Shown: piece by piece, positions 33,460-42,059 of the stretch
Position numbering within the stretch: the first letter of the stretch is position 1
Layout: every line of letters starts with the position of its first letter
NCBI RefSeq assembly: GCF_029338375.1
Contig: NZ_CP119804.1
Coordinates: 3,058,955 to 3,122,954, forward strand
Direction: 5' to 3'
DNA: 64,000 nt
From: Halorussus lipolyticus
GTDB taxonomy: Archaea; Halobacteriota; Halobacteria; Halobacteriales; Haladaptataceae
Program-made: the position numbers and the translations under genes
Notes under the pieces: model-generated
Told to the model about the DNA's origin: nothing
Seen by the model: only the letters and a program-made list of their open reading frames with translations
Database searches by the model: none

Positions 33460-34038
33460 CTACTGGTTCTGCATCCAGTGCTTGACCGAAAACGGGACGT
33501 TGGCGCAGTCCATCGCACAGTTGCTCTCGGAGTCTTTCAGCGATAGCCCCGAGTAGTCCACCACGGTCAGCACGGCCCAGTAGTGGTTCGGCGATTCGAG
33601 CGGGTTCTCTGGACCCAACCCCTCGACGCTGATTCGCTCGCGCTCTAACGCATAGCCCGCCGAATCGCTCTTAATCGTCCCGCCGAACGCCCGCGAACTG
33701 CCCTCCTCGAACGTCCCCGGAACGACCGTGTTGTCGTCGCGGTCCACGATGGTAATCTGGTAGCCCAACGGGACGCTCCGCTCGATGCCGAGTTTGAGAC
33801 TGAACACCAAGTCGCCGGTGTACTCGCCACCGAATCCGTCGGTGAACTCGCGGATGGTGTCGTCCTCTACGTCCTCGCCGGGCGGCGTGAGAGCCGCGAA
33901 GCTAATCATGCCGTCCTGTGCCGCGACTGTCTCCGCCATCGCACTCGTGCCCGTGACGGCGAGCGCGCCGAGGCCGAGACCCTTGATGAGGTCCCGGCGC
34001 TCGATACCGCCTTGGTCGTCTGGGCGTTCGCTGGGCAT
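33460..34038 (-). CDS. Tat-exported protein, copy A of a tandem pair
   Basis: 192 residues. IERRDLIKGLGLGALAVTGTSAMAETVAAQ is a Tat signal; the mature part is ~155 residues. It reads FAALTPPGEDVEDDTIREFTDGFGGEYTGDLVFSLKLGIERSVPLGYQ, has a beta-rich core, and ends HWMQNQ with two cysteines in NCAMDCANVP. It shares its signal peptide style, the TPPGEDVEDD motif and the overall layout with the next gene, one base away. The two are tandem paralogues. No known family. Confidence 0.72.
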   Translation of the reverse strand: MPSERPDDQGGIERRDLIKGLGLGALAVTGTSAMAETVAAQDGMISFAALTPPGEDVEDDTIREFTDGFGGEYTGDLVFSLKLGIERSVPLGYQITIVDRDDNTVVPGTFEEGSSRAFGGTIKSDSAGYALERERISVEGLGPENPLESPNHYWAVLTVVDYSGLSLKDSESNCAMDCANVPFSVKHWMQNQ

Positions 34039-34039
34039 T

Positions 34040-34663
34040 TTACGGGACGGTGAAGCCGTGTGCGACCGTGGCTATAGATCTCTCGTTTGGATCCGTCGAA
34101 GGGTCATCGCAGACTCTGAAGTCGTAGGTTCCTCTCATCGGGTGGCCCTCCGTCTCCACCATCTCTGCTCCCTGAAGGCCGGAGAAATTAATGCATGAGA
34201 GGAAAAGGACGTAGTTACCTGGGGTCAGGTCCTCGACGCTGAAGTTCTGGCGGATTTCCATCATTCCGTCGGTGTCTGCTTTCACTTCCTCGATTGACCC
34301 TTTTACCGTCCCTTCTTCGAAGACCTCTTTGGTAACTCGCATGCGGTCTTCTCCTTTCGACAGGACGGCCCACGACTTTCCGATCACCGTCTCGACATCC
34401 GGAGTTCCCATGTTAGTCTTCAGAACTATGTCGTAGGTGCTGTCCGTCTGAGTAGGGTCCAATTCTGGAGGGGTCCCGTTGATTTCGTCGTCCTCCAAGT
34501 CTTCGTCCGGGGGCGTGAACCCGGCATTCACAGCACCTTGTGCCGCCACTCCACCACTCATCGCACCAACGCCCGCGAGGCCCATCGCGCCGAAGCCGAG
34601 ACCTTTCAGGATGTCTCGCCGCTCTATTCCACTATCGCCGGTATCTGGTGTCTTTTCTCCCAT
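34040..34663 (-). CDS. Tat-exported protein, copy B of a tandem pair
   Basis: 207 residues from the ATG at 34663. The signal GIERRDILKGLGFGAMGLAGVGAMSGGVAAQ is nearly the same as in copy A. The mature part starts AGFTPPDEDLEDDEINGTPPELDPTQTDSTYDIVLKTNMG, with a beta-rich domain ending VAHGFTVP. VEDLTPGNYVLFLSCINFSGLQG matches VEGLGPENPLESPNHYWAVLTVVDYSGLSL of copy A. Codon use is less GC-rich than in neighbours. One base separates its stop from the copy A start. Function unknown. Confidence 0.72.
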   Translation of the reverse strand: MGEKTPDTGDSGIERRDILKGLGFGAMGLAGVGAMSGGVAAQGAVNAGFTPPDEDLEDDEINGTPPELDPTQTDSTYDIVLKTNMGTPDVETVIGKSWAVLSKGEDRMRVTKEVFEEGTVKGSIEEVKADTDGMMEIRQNFSVEDLTPGNYVLFLSCINFSGLQGAEMVETEGHPMRGTYDFRVCDDPSTDPNERSIATVAHGFTVP

Positions 34664-35010
34664 GGCACCATCTATCTCGGTCGCCGGACAGGATATTATA
34701 AAGCCCCAATCGTTCACGGCTAAAATAAACGATTTGCCGAGGGTAAGGCCTCATACTACGCTTCGGAGCGTTCGAAACCTGTCGGCTCGACGCCAGAGAG
34801 CCTATTTTTCTCAGTCTACCCAAGACCGCACAGACATATCGACTAATGAAGGAGTTTCTTCGAGACGTATGAATCCAACGGCCAGTTGATGCCGAGTTCC
34901 TAAACCCGCGGGAACGATTTGCGTCGGCCTAACGCGGATAATCGCTCTGCGCTGTCGATGAACGGAATCCAAAGAGGACCGGCTTTCTTGCGCCCGGAGA
35001 GCGGTATCGG
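34664..35010. other. Spacer upstream of the tandem Tat genes
   Basis: About 350 bases holding the promoter side of the Tat pair (AT-rich TATTATAAAG near 34690 on the plus strand, ~30 bases from the copy B start). The sequence beyond resembles no gene. It ends at the decayed PEBP gene. Confidence 0.5.
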
Positions 35011-35295
35011 CTACGACCGTGCGAACGTCCCGGTGAACTGGTCGGAGTCGCGGGTCTTGGCGTCGAGTTCGTCTTCTACGTCGGGCCGAGGAGCGCCCCC
35101 GTCTGCGTCTAACGCCGCGTCCAGCACGTGGAGCGTGAAGCGGTACTCGTGGGGGTCGTCGCCCGCCAGCGGGCAGGGGCCGCGATAACCGACCTCGTCG
35201 AAGTCGTTCTCGCCCTGCTTCGCGCCGTCGAGTTCCGAGGACTCCTCGGCCGGGTCGATGGCCTCCGGAATTTGGGCCGTGTCGGCCCCTGAAAA
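35011..35295 (-). pseudogene. PEBP/YbhB-family gene lacking its N-terminal half
   Basis: The remaining reading (ELDGAKQGENDFDEVGYRGPCPLAGDDPHEYRFTLHVLDAALD...) is the diagnostic C-terminal half of a phosphatidylethanolamine-binding/Raf-kinase-inhibitor-like protein: the GxNDFGxxGYxGPCP ligand loop and the PHxYxFxLxxLD segment. It ends TGTFARS. The usual first ~80-90 residues, with the ligand-binding DPDAP and HW motifs, are missing. No start codon precedes it at a plausible distance, and the upstream sequence codes for an unrelated short peptide. It is probably a deletion remnant. Confidence 0.7.
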
Positions 35296-35306
35296 CAGTG
35301 GGACCG

Positions 35307-35420
35307 TTACTGGGTCTCCTCGGGGTCCTCGGAGGCAGAACCGCCGAACAGTCCGGCACACACCGCCGCCCACGTCCGGGTTCGCTTGGTACGCTTACCG
35401 CCGAGTCGGTTCAGGTCCAT
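35307..35420 (-). CDS. Possible 37-residue protein next to an iron-regulator-like palindrome
   Basis: MDLNRLGGKRTKRTRTWAAVCAGLFGGSASEDPEETQ (in pieces: a basic N-terminus, a short hydrophobic AAVCAGLFGG, an acidic tail). It starts 7 bases from the palindrome TTTAGG-N4-CCTAAA. It overlaps the position where the N-terminal half of the PEBP gene should be. It may be a true small protein or a by-product of the rearrangement. Confidence 0.35.
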   Translation of the reverse strand: MDLNRLGGKRTKRTRTWAAVCAGLFGGSASEDPEETQ

Positions 35421-35426
35421 ATCTAG

Positions 35427-35442
35427 TTTAGGCCTCCCTAAA
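35427..35442. promoter_or_regulatory. Palindrome TTTAGG-CCTC-CCTAAA
   Basis: A perfect 6-bp inverted repeat with a 4-bp spacer, just upstream of a 37-codon frame and ~85 bases from the lipoate-ligase-family gene. It resembles the TTAGG/CCTAA-type palindromes bound by DtxR-family (iron/manganese-sensing) repressors. Assignment is by resemblance only. Confidence 0.5.
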
Positions 35443-35524
35443 CCACTTAACTGTTTACCTTCCCAACCGAGGAGACCCGGCGGCCTTCGCAATCCACTTT
35501 GCCACCTCGCTCGAAGCACTCGAC

Positions 35525-36337
35525 ATGACCCTATCCGACCGCGAGTGGCGGCTAGTTCGGGAGGAGTCCCGGCGCGGCCCGCTCAACATGGCGCTGGACG
35601 AAATCGCCGCGGAGACGGCCGCCGAGGACGGTCTGCGGACGGTTCGAGTGTATCAGTGGGACCCGAGTACCCTCTCGCTGGGCTACCGGCAGGCCCCCGA
35701 GAGCGTGGCGTGGGACTACTGCGACCGCGAGGAGATTACGGTCACGCGCCGACCAACCGGCGGCGGCGGCATCTACCACGACCGGTACGCCGACATCTCC
35801 TACTCCATCATCGCGCCCGCCGACGAACTGCCGGGCGACCTGATGGAGACCTACGAACTCCTCTGTGAACCGGTCTTCGACGCCTTCGAGCGACTCGGAA
35901 TCGACGCTCGGTTTACCGCCGACGAGATGCCGGCTATCCACCAACCGGCCTGCTACCTCCGGGAACTCCACCCGGCCCACGACATCGTGGCGGGCGAGGG
36001 CCGGAAGATTTCGGGCAACGCCCAGTACCGCCAGAAGGACGCCGTGATTCAGCACGGGTCGCTCAAGTTCGACCTCGACGCCGAGCGCCACCTCTCGGTG
36101 TTCTCGGACCCCGAGACTACCCCTGACGAGTTCCGAGAGCGCGTGACGACGATGAACGAGCAAGTGGGCGTGAGCAGGACAGAAGCAGTCGAAGCGGTCG
36201 AGGAGGCCCTCCGGGAGTGGGCCGACGCCGACGAGGGCGGGTGGACCGACGACGAACTCGCCCGAGCAGAGGACCGCGCCACGGAGAAGTTCGAGAGCGG
36301 CGCGTGGGTCCGGGACCGCGAGGACCCGACAGCGTAG
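35525..36337 (+). CDS. Lipoate-protein ligase A family protein
   Basis: 270 residues of the biotin/lipoate ligase fold. RRPTGGGGIYHDRYADISYSII is the RRxxGGGxxxH substrate-binding motif. GEGRKISGNAQYRQKDAVIQHGSLKFDLD holds the catalytic lysine of the KISG(N/S)AQ motif. It transfers lipoate or octanoate to carrier domains of 2-oxoacid dehydrogenases or GcvH, or may act as a scavenging ligase. The ATG at 35525 follows a promoter region shared with the small divergent frame. Confidence 0.9.
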   Translation: MTLSDREWRLVREESRRGPLNMALDEIAAETAAEDGLRTVRVYQWDPSTLSLGYRQAPESVAWDYCDREEITVTRRPTGGGGIYHDRYADISYSIIAPADELPGDLMETYELLCEPVFDAFERLGIDARFTADEMPAIHQPACYLRELHPAHDIVAGEGRKISGNAQYRQKDAVIQHGSLKFDLDAERHLSVFSDPETTPDEFRERVTTMNEQVGVSRTEAVEAVEEALREWADADEGGWTDDELARAEDRATEKFESGAWVRDREDPTA

Positions 36338-36871
36338 TCAGAGTCCGAACGTCTCCGGGCCGTCACCGCCGAACTCCTCGACGATGGCGTCGTGGATGTC
36401 GGAAATCGGCGGCTGGTCGCGGGTCGGGTCGAGGGGATGCTCGCTGATCCACTTGTACCGGACGACGCCGTCCTCGCCGAGGAGGAAGCACGACCGGCGC
36501 GCTCTCGGGACGAGTTTGAACGCTCGGTAGTCCACGTCGAAGGCCTCGGCGAGGGCCAAGTCGGTGTCGGCGTAGAGGGGGAACTGGAGACCGAGGTGGT
36601 CGATGAACTTCCGGTGGGTGAACGCTCGGGACTTGCTGACGCCGACGACCTGCACGCTGTCGTCGCTGGTGAACCAGTCGTAGTCCCGGAAGGAACACCA
36701 CTCTTTGATGCAGTCTGGACTGAAGTCGTTGGTGTAGAACGTCAATAGGACCGGTCCGTCGTCGAGGAGGTCCGAGAGTCGGGTCTCGGCCGCGCTGGCG
36801 TCGGGATACACCAGCGTCTCGGCCACGTCGCCGACGTGTTCGCCGACCGCCACACCGGGAGCATCGCTCAT
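36338..36871 (-). CDS. Peroxiredoxin-like (redoxin) protein
   Basis: 177 residues with the AhpC/TSA redoxin fold. The active-site region is FYTNDFSPDCIKEWCSFRDYDWF, with two cysteines five residues apart (peroxidatic and resolving by position, as in PrxQ-type enzymes). PRARRSCFLLGEDGVVRYKWISE holds a third cysteine and the conserved arginine strand. It likely reduces peroxides with thioredoxin. Its paralogue at the right window edge (63.6 kb) lacks both active-site cysteines. It meets lplA tail-to-tail with no gap. Confidence 0.88.
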   Translation of the reverse strand: MSDAPGVAVGEHVGDVAETLVYPDASAAETRLSDLLDDGPVLLTFYTNDFSPDCIKEWCSFRDYDWFTSDDSVQVVGVSKSRAFTHRKFIDHLGLQFPLYADTDLALAEAFDVDYRAFKLVPRARRSCFLLGEDGVVRYKWISEHPLDPTRDQPPISDIHDAIVEEFGGDGPETFGL

Positions 36872-36920
36872 GACCGGTTCTGTCGCGCTGGCGACTTAAA
36901 TCTCGGCGTCTCGGGGCCGA

Positions 36921-37229
36921 CTACCCCCGAGCGTGGTAGTAGCTCTGCTCGCCGTTCCCGGTATCCAAGATTCGGCGGTCCAGCGCACCGTGGTCCACGA
37001 GGCGGTCCAAGATTGCGCTCACGGTCGCTACGTCCAGCACCCACCCGACGTGTTCGTCCTCGAAGGGTTGCTCGACGTTGGATTCCGACCACCCGATGTC
37101 CATCACCGCCTCGGTGACCTCCCGGACGTTGTACGCCTGCTCGTCGTTGGCTTGCAGGAACTTCAGGACGCGCTCCTCGATGGAGTAGCGTTCGCCGCCC
37201 TCCTCGAAGGTTTCGAGGCTGATTGGCAC
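36921..37229 (-). CDS. Small winged-helix-like haloarchaeal protein
   Basis: 102 residues from a GTG (37229). EERVLKFLQANDEQAYNVREVTEAVMDIG is a typical wHTH opening. VSAILDRLVDHGALDRRILDTGNGEQSYYHAR gives the recognition helix and wing. It is probably a DNA-binding or ribosome-associated regulator; no known target. It starts divergent from the endonuclease IV gene. Confidence 0.72.
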   Translation of the reverse strand: MPISLETFEEGGERYSIEERVLKFLQANDEQAYNVREVTEAVMDIGWSESNVEQPFEDEHVGWVLDVATVSAILDRLVDHGALDRRILDTGNGEQSYYHARG

Positions 37230-37354
37230 ACTTCTCGTAGGGTCCGAGTCCAAAAAAGTGTGTGGCTTGGTAGTACGAACCACGATTCCCGTCGTCTCGG
37301 TAACACAGCGGGGGTTCCGAAGCGCCTTTCACCCCTCCATCCCTCCCCGAATAC

Positions 37355-38185
37355 ATGAAAGTTGGTGCGCACGAATCCATCGCTGGCGGCGTCTACAACG
37401 CCGTAGACGACCAAATCGAGGACGGCGGCAACTGCGGGCAAATCTTCACTCACTCCCCGCAGGTCTGGCAGGACCCCAACATCGGCGACGACGAGGCCGA
37501 ACAGTTCCGGACCCTCTCGGCCGAGAACGACGTGGGACCGTGGGTCATCCACTCGTCGTATCTGGTGAACCTCTGCACGCCGAAGGACGACCTGCGGGCG
37601 AAGTCCATCGACAGCATGCAGAAGGAGGTCGATGCCGCGGACAAACTCGACGTGCCTTACGTCAACGTCCACCTCGGCGCGCACACCGGGGCCGGGGTTG
37701 ACGGCGGCCTCGACAACGCCGCCAGCGCGCTGGACGAGTTGGACATCCCCGAGGGCGTGACGGTCCTCATCGAGAGCGACGCCGGGTCGGGCACCAAGTT
37801 GGGCGGCGACTTCGAGCATCTGGCCGAAGTCCTCTCGCGCTCCGAGCAGGACCTCGACGTGTGCATCGACACCGCCCACGCCTTCGCGGCGGGGTACGAC
37901 CTCTCCACCGAGGAGGCCGTCCACGACACCATCGCCGAGTTCGACGAGGTGGTTGGTCTCGAACACCTCCAGTGCGTCCACCTCAACGATTCGAAGCACG
38001 AGTGTGGCACGAACAAGGACGAACACGCCCACATCGGCGAGGGCCTCATCGGCGAGGAGGGAATGCGGGCGCTCGTCAACCACCCGGACCTCGAAGACGT
38101 GCCCCTCGTCCTCGAAACGCCCCACGAGGACGGCAAGGGCTTCGCGTGGAATATCGAGCGCGTTCGGGAACTGCGAGAGAACTGA
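37355..38185 (+). CDS. nfo: Deoxyribonuclease IV (AP endonuclease)
   Basis: 276 residues of the EndoIV TIM barrel. Metal-ligand segments are visible in order: [67 protein letters not shown] and LETPHEDG. They supply the trinuclear zinc site. The enzyme cuts abasic sites and 3' damaged ends in base excision repair. Start MKVGAHESI is canonical. Confidence 0.95.
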   Translation: MKVGAHESIAGGVYNAVDDQIEDGGNCGQIFTHSPQVWQDPNIGDDEAEQFRTLSAENDVGPWVIHSSYLVNLCTPKDDLRAKSIDSMQKEVDAADKLDVPYVNVHLGAHTGAGVDGGLDNAASALDELDIPEGVTVLIESDAGSGTKLGGDFEHLAEVLSRSEQDLDVCIDTAHAFAAGYDLSTEEAVHDTIAEFDEVVGLEHLQCVHLNDSKHECGTNKDEHAHIGEGLIGEEGMRALVNHPDLEDVPLVLETPHEDGKGFAWNIERVRELREN

Positions 38186-38210
38186 CCGACAGGAGTTGGG
38201 GGAGCGCGGT

Positions 38211-38657
38211 TCAGGAACCGATACCGAACTGTTCTCTCCGCTCGGCGAACGACGCCGGGTAGACGAGTCGATATGCGCCGAGAAGCGCCCCGATACCGAC
38301 GAGGACGACGACGGCTCCGGCCCACGACGCGTCTGACAGAAACGGGCCGAGGACCGAATCGAGGGCACCGATGGCCAACACCGGGACGAAGAAGAACGCC
38401 CAGAACGAGACCGCGAACGCGAAGAGATGCCGCAGGGACCGGTCCTCGACCACGAACCACGAAGCTACCAGTACCGACACGAAGAGAGCGAGGTCGCTCA
38501 CCGGTCCCGCCGCTGACTCCGACGGAACCGGGTAGTATCCGCCGAGCGTCCGGCCCGCAACGACGAGAAGCAAGGCTCCCAACGCGACGACCAAGTAGAG
38601 TCCCATCACCGCCGCGACGAACCGGCCCATCGTCTCGAGTGCGCTCCGGACACCCAT
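38211..38657 (-). CDS. Four-helix membrane protein of unknown function
   Basis: 148 residues: four hydrophobic segments (AAVMGLYLVVALGALLLVVAGRTL, DLALFVSVLVASWFVVED, LFAFAVSFWAFFFVPVLAIGAL and GAVVVLVGIGALLGAYRLVY), a short polar C-terminus. It ends 26 bases from the convergent endonuclease IV gene. No motif. Confidence 0.6.
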   Translation of the reverse strand: MGVRSALETMGRFVAAVMGLYLVVALGALLLVVAGRTLGGYYPVPSESAAGPVSDLALFVSVLVASWFVVEDRSLRHLFAFAVSFWAFFFVPVLAIGALDSVLGPFLSDASWAGAVVVLVGIGALLGAYRLVYPASFAERREQFGIGS

Positions 38658-39117
38658 ATCAGACGGGCAACGTGTTCGGTCTTGAATGCTGTGGGGCGAC
38701 GGGGACGAGAGTGGGTGGTGTGCCCGACAGGCGCAACGTGATTTCGCCTTCGAAAGTCCCCGTCCGGTCGTTCAGCGGCATATCCGTCGGACGTAGTTGC
38801 GCCGGAGGAGTCCGCGAAGATTACCGAACCCGACGGCCCCTTTCTCCACCCACTGTTGTCCGTGTCGTGGGGTTTTTGCTCGTGGACCCTTTCACCGAGC
38901 GCGGACCTCGAACCTCCCCAACCTCCTGCGCTTCTCGGTCGCTTCGCTCCCTGCGATGCTCGTCCCTCGCGCGTTTCTCGCGCGCCGGACCAGAATGAAG
39001 ACGAGATGAATAAATATATGTTAAGAAATCGTATTTAATTTTCTAGGACAATTATTCATTTCTTTGAGACCGCCCTGCTTATCACCGCCCGCGCCCAACT
39101 CCGAGACAGATTCAGCC
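38658..39117. other. Spacer with a dispersed repeat and AT-rich end
   Basis: 460 bases without a supported gene. A minus-strand copy of the GAGGTTGGGGAGGT repeat lies at 38900-38925. A GC-rich run of CGCTTCGCTCC-type sequence follows, then an AT-rich patch (39003-39060, AATAAATATATGTTAAG) that probably holds the methyltransferase promoter. Confidence 0.55.
38900..38925 (-). repeat. Dispersed intergenic repeat, copy 2 (minus strand)
   Basis: On the minus strand this reads GAGGTTGGGGAGGT, then CGAGGTCCGCG. It matches 6055-6080 at 23 of 26 positions. The homology fades after that. Confidence 0.6.
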
Positions 39118-39918
39118 GTGCGACAGTTCTCCGCCGACTACCTCCGAGACACGCGCCGCGGGATGTGGGACGACCGGTCGGCGCTGGCCGACCTCGAACT
39201 CGACTCGCGCGAGCGGGTCCTCGACGTGGGATGCGGCACGGGCGAACTCTCCCGCGTGCTGGCCGAGGAGGCCCCCGGCGAGGTGGTCGGCGTGGACGCC
39301 GACCCCGACCTCCTCCGGGTCGCCCGCGACGAGGCCGGCGTCTCGACCGTCGCTGGTGACGCGCTCCGCCTGCCCTTCCCGGACGACACGTTCGACCTCG
39401 TGGTCTGTCAGGCCCTCCTCATCAACCTCCCCAATCCCGCTGAGGCGGTCCGGGAGTTCCGGCGGGTCTCCTCGGACCTCGTGTCTGCGGTCGAACCCGA
39501 CAACGGTGCGGTGTCGGTCGAGTCCACCGTCGAATCCGAGGGCGTCCTCGCACAGCGAGCGCGTCGGGCCTACCTCGACGGCGTGGAGACCGACGTGACC
39601 CTCGGCGGGGAGGGCACCCGCGAAGCCTTCGCCACAGCGGGCCTGTCAGACCTCTCCACTCGACGCCACTACCACACCAGAACCGTCGAACCGCCCTACG
39701 CCGAGCGAGACCTGCGGTCCGCGCGCCGGAAGGCCAGCGGCGAGGGACTGGCCGACGACCGCGCCACCCTGCTGGCGGGCGGCCTCTCGGCGACCGAGTA
39801 CGACGACCTCCGGACCGACTGGCGCGAGATGGGCCGGTCGGTGGTCGAGCAGATGAGCGCCGGCGAGTACCGCAGAGCCGAGGTCGTTCCCTTCTACGTG
39901 ACGGTCGGGTCGGTCTGA
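39118..39918 (+). CDS. Class I SAM-dependent methyltransferase
   Basis: 266 residues. VLDVGCGTGELSRVLAEE is the SAM-binding motif I, VVGVDADPDLLRVARDEAG is motif II with the acidic ribose ligand, and FPDDTFDLVVCQALLINLPNPAEAVREFRRV is the post-motif region. The substrate is unknown; the C-terminal half (~residues 140-266) is a haloarchaeal extension. GTG 39118 was preferred because it opens with VRQFSADYLRDTRRGMW and the 18 residues upstream are Pro/Ser-rich. Confidence 0.85.
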   Translation: MRQFSADYLRDTRRGMWDDRSALADLELDSRERVLDVGCGTGELSRVLAEEAPGEVVGVDADPDLLRVARDEAGVSTVAGDALRLPFPDDTFDLVVCQALLINLPNPAEAVREFRRVSSDLVSAVEPDNGAVSVESTVESEGVLAQRARRAYLDGVETDVTLGGEGTREAFATAGLSDLSTRRHYHTRTVEPPYAERDLRSARRKASGEGLADDRATLLAGGLSATEYDDLRTDWREMGRSVVEQMSAGEYRRAEVVPFYVTVGSV

Positions 39919-39969
39919 CGCGCCCGACTCGTCGGTACTCTCTTTACCGCGCCTGTCACACGTTCTATC

Positions 39970-40833
39970 ATGTTCGCCGACATCCTCCTTCCAGTAGACG
40001 ACAGCGAAGGGGCCGACGACGCAATCGGCCACGCCGCCGACCTCGCCGACCACTTCGACGCCACCGTCCACGTCGTGTTCGTCGCCAGCACGAACCGCGA
40101 CAGCGTGACCGTCGTGGGGTCCGACGTGGTGGACGCGCTCGAACAGGAGGGCGAGGACATCGTAGAACCGGTCGCAGACGACCTCCGGGACCGAGGAGTC
40201 GCCTGCGAGTCCGAGGTCGTACAGGGCGACCCCGCGATGACCATCGTGGACTACGCCGACTCGCGGGGGATGGACCTCGTGGTGATGCCGACTCGCGGTC
40301 GGTCCGGCCTCTCGCGGTACTTGTTGGGGAGCGTCACCGAGAAGGTCGTGCGCCACTCCGAGGTCCCGGTCCTCACGATTCGAACCCACGACGAGGCCCG
40401 GACGCCCTTCCCCTACGAGAACGTCCTGATTCCGACCGATGGGAGCAAGGCCGCCGGAGGTGCCGTAGACCGCGCGGTCGAGTTGACGGCCGCCTTCGAC
40501 GCGACCCTCCATGCCGTCTCGGTGGTGGACGACCGGTCGCTCGGCATCGACGTTCGCTCGGGGTCGGCCAGCGAGGAGCTACGGGGCGTCGCCGAGGAGG
40601 CCGTCGCCGACGTTGCGGACCGAGCAGACGAGGCCGGTGTCGAGCGCGTTGAGAAGCACGTCCTCACCGGGCGGGCTTCGAACAAACTCCTTGACTACGT
40701 TGCCGACGAGGACATCGACGTGGTGGCGATGGGAACCACCGGCCGGGGCGCGGCCGACCGAGTTCTGCTCGGGAGCGTGACCGAGCGAATCGTTCGCTCC
40801 TCGCCGGTGCCGGTACTGACCGTGCGCCGGTAG
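39970..40833 (+). CDS. Tandem universal stress protein (two UspA domains)
   Basis: 287 residues made of two Usp domains (about 1-140 and 148-287). Each ends with an ATP-binding G-x2-G-x9-GS motif: PTRGRSGLSRYLLGSVTEKVVRHSEVPVLTIR and TTGRGAADRVLLGSVTERIVRSSPVPVLTVRR. Domain fusion means an intramolecular Usp dimer. These proteins bind ATP and help survival in stress; the haloarchaeal role is general. Confidence 0.93.
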   Translation: MFADILLPVDDSEGADDAIGHAADLADHFDATVHVVFVASTNRDSVTVVGSDVVDALEQEGEDIVEPVADDLRDRGVACESEVVQGDPAMTIVDYADSRGMDLVVMPTRGRSGLSRYLLGSVTEKVVRHSEVPVLTIRTHDEARTPFPYENVLIPTDGSKAAGGAVDRAVELTAAFDATLHAVSVVDDRSLGIDVRSGSASEELRGVAEEAVADVADRADEAGVERVEKHVLTGRASNKLLDYVADEDIDVVAMGTTGRGAADRVLLGSVTERIVRSSPVPVLTVRR

Positions 40834-40941
40834 GTAGACGGTGGGCCGGTCGGAGAGTCTGTGAGCGCGGTCTGAAACCGACTGCCCTTCGACTGGGGAC
40901 AAGTCGAAAAGAACTATCGGCGCGGTCGCTTTGTGGCTGAT

Positions 40942-42033
40942 ATGGACCCGCGAATCCGCCAGCACGCAGAGATTCTCGTCAACCACTGCACAAGCGTCGA
41001 ATCCGACGACAACGTCCTCGTCAAGGCGGACCCCGCCGGCGAGGACCTCGTGGTCGCGCTCGCCGAGAAAATCGGCGAAATCGGCGCGAACATCGCTATC
41101 TCGATGGGAAGCCAGCGCGCCGACCGGGCGTATCTCCGCGCCGCCGACCCCGAAAATCTCGACACGCCCGAACACTCGCTGGCCGAGATGGAGGAGACCG
41201 ACGTGAAAATCGTCGTGAAGGGGTCGGCCAACACCCTCGAAAAGAGCGACGTGCCCTCCGAGACGATGACCGCTCACCGGGAGGTCAACCGCCCCATCAT
41301 GGCCGAGCAGATGGGCAAGCGGTGGGTCGGCACGCAGTTCCCCGCGACCGGCGAGGCCCAGCAGGCCGAGATGAGTACCGCCGAGTACGAGGAGTTCGTC
41401 TACGATGCGGTCAACAAGGACTGGGACGCCCAGCGCGAGTTCCAGTCCCAGATGGTCGAGATTCTGGACCCCGCCGACGAGGTTCGCATCGTCTCGGGCG
41501 ATACCACCGACCTCACGATGAGCGTCGAGGGGATGCAGACCATCAACGACTACGGCGAGAAGAACCTCCCCGGCGGCGAAGTCTTCACCGCGCCAGTCGC
41601 CGATTCGGTCGAGGGCGAAGTGCTGTTCGACAAGCCCTTGGTCCGCTACGGCCGGGAAATCGAGGACGCCTACCTCCGCTTCGAGGAGGGCGAGGTGGTC
41701 GAACACAGCGCCGCCAAAAACGAGGAGATGCTGACCGAAGTCCTGAACGCCGACGAGGGTGCCCGTCGCATCGGCGAACTCGGCATCGGGATGAACCGCG
41801 ACATCGACCAGTTCACCTACAACATGCTGTTCGACGAGAAGATGGGCGACACGGTTCACCTCGCGGTCGGCAAGGCCTACGACGAGTGCCTGCCCGAGGA
41901 CGAATCGGGCAACGAGAGCGCGGTCCACGTGGACATGATTGTTGACATGGCCGAGGACTCGTACATCGAGGTGGACGGCGAAGTGGTCCAGCGAAACGGT
42001 ACATTCCGGTTCGAGGACGGTTTCGAGGGCTAA
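40942..42033 (+). CDS. M29-family aminopeptidase
   Basis: 363 residues. It has the leucyl-aminopeptidase T/M29 pattern: an N-terminal domain with HAEILVNHCTSVESDDNVLVKADPAGEDLVVAL, and a C-terminal metal-binding domain. Visible in the latter are NDYGEKNLPGGEVFTAPVADSVEGEV (conserved Glu and Pro), RIGELGIGMNRDIDQFTYNMLFDEKMGDTVHLAVGKAY (Glu, Asp and His ligands) and HVDMIVDM. It is a two-metal exopeptidase working on cytosolic peptides. ATG 40942 (MDPRIRQHA) is favoured over GTG 40933. Confidence 0.93.
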   Translation: MDPRIRQHAEILVNHCTSVESDDNVLVKADPAGEDLVVALAEKIGEIGANIAISMGSQRADRAYLRAADPENLDTPEHSLAEMEETDVKIVVKGSANTLEKSDVPSETMTAHREVNRPIMAEQMGKRWVGTQFPATGEAQQAEMSTAEYEEFVYDAVNKDWDAQREFQSQMVEILDPADEVRIVSGDTTDLTMSVEGMQTINDYGEKNLPGGEVFTAPVADSVEGEVLFDKPLVRYGREIEDAYLRFEEGEVVEHSAAKNEEMLTEVLNADEGARRIGELGIGMNRDIDQFTYNMLFDEKMGDTVHLAVGKAYDECLPEDESGNESAVHVDMIVDMAEDSYIEVDGEVVQRNGTFRFEDGFEG

Positions 42034-42040
42034 GGCGGTC

Positions 42041-42059
42041 TTTTTAATTCGACGTTTTT
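42041..42059 (+). terminator. T-rich transcription terminator after the aminopeptidase gene
   Basis: Two T5 runs (42041-42045 and 42055-42059) within 30 bases of the stop codon, the usual form of archaeal intrinsic termination. Confidence 0.5.
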
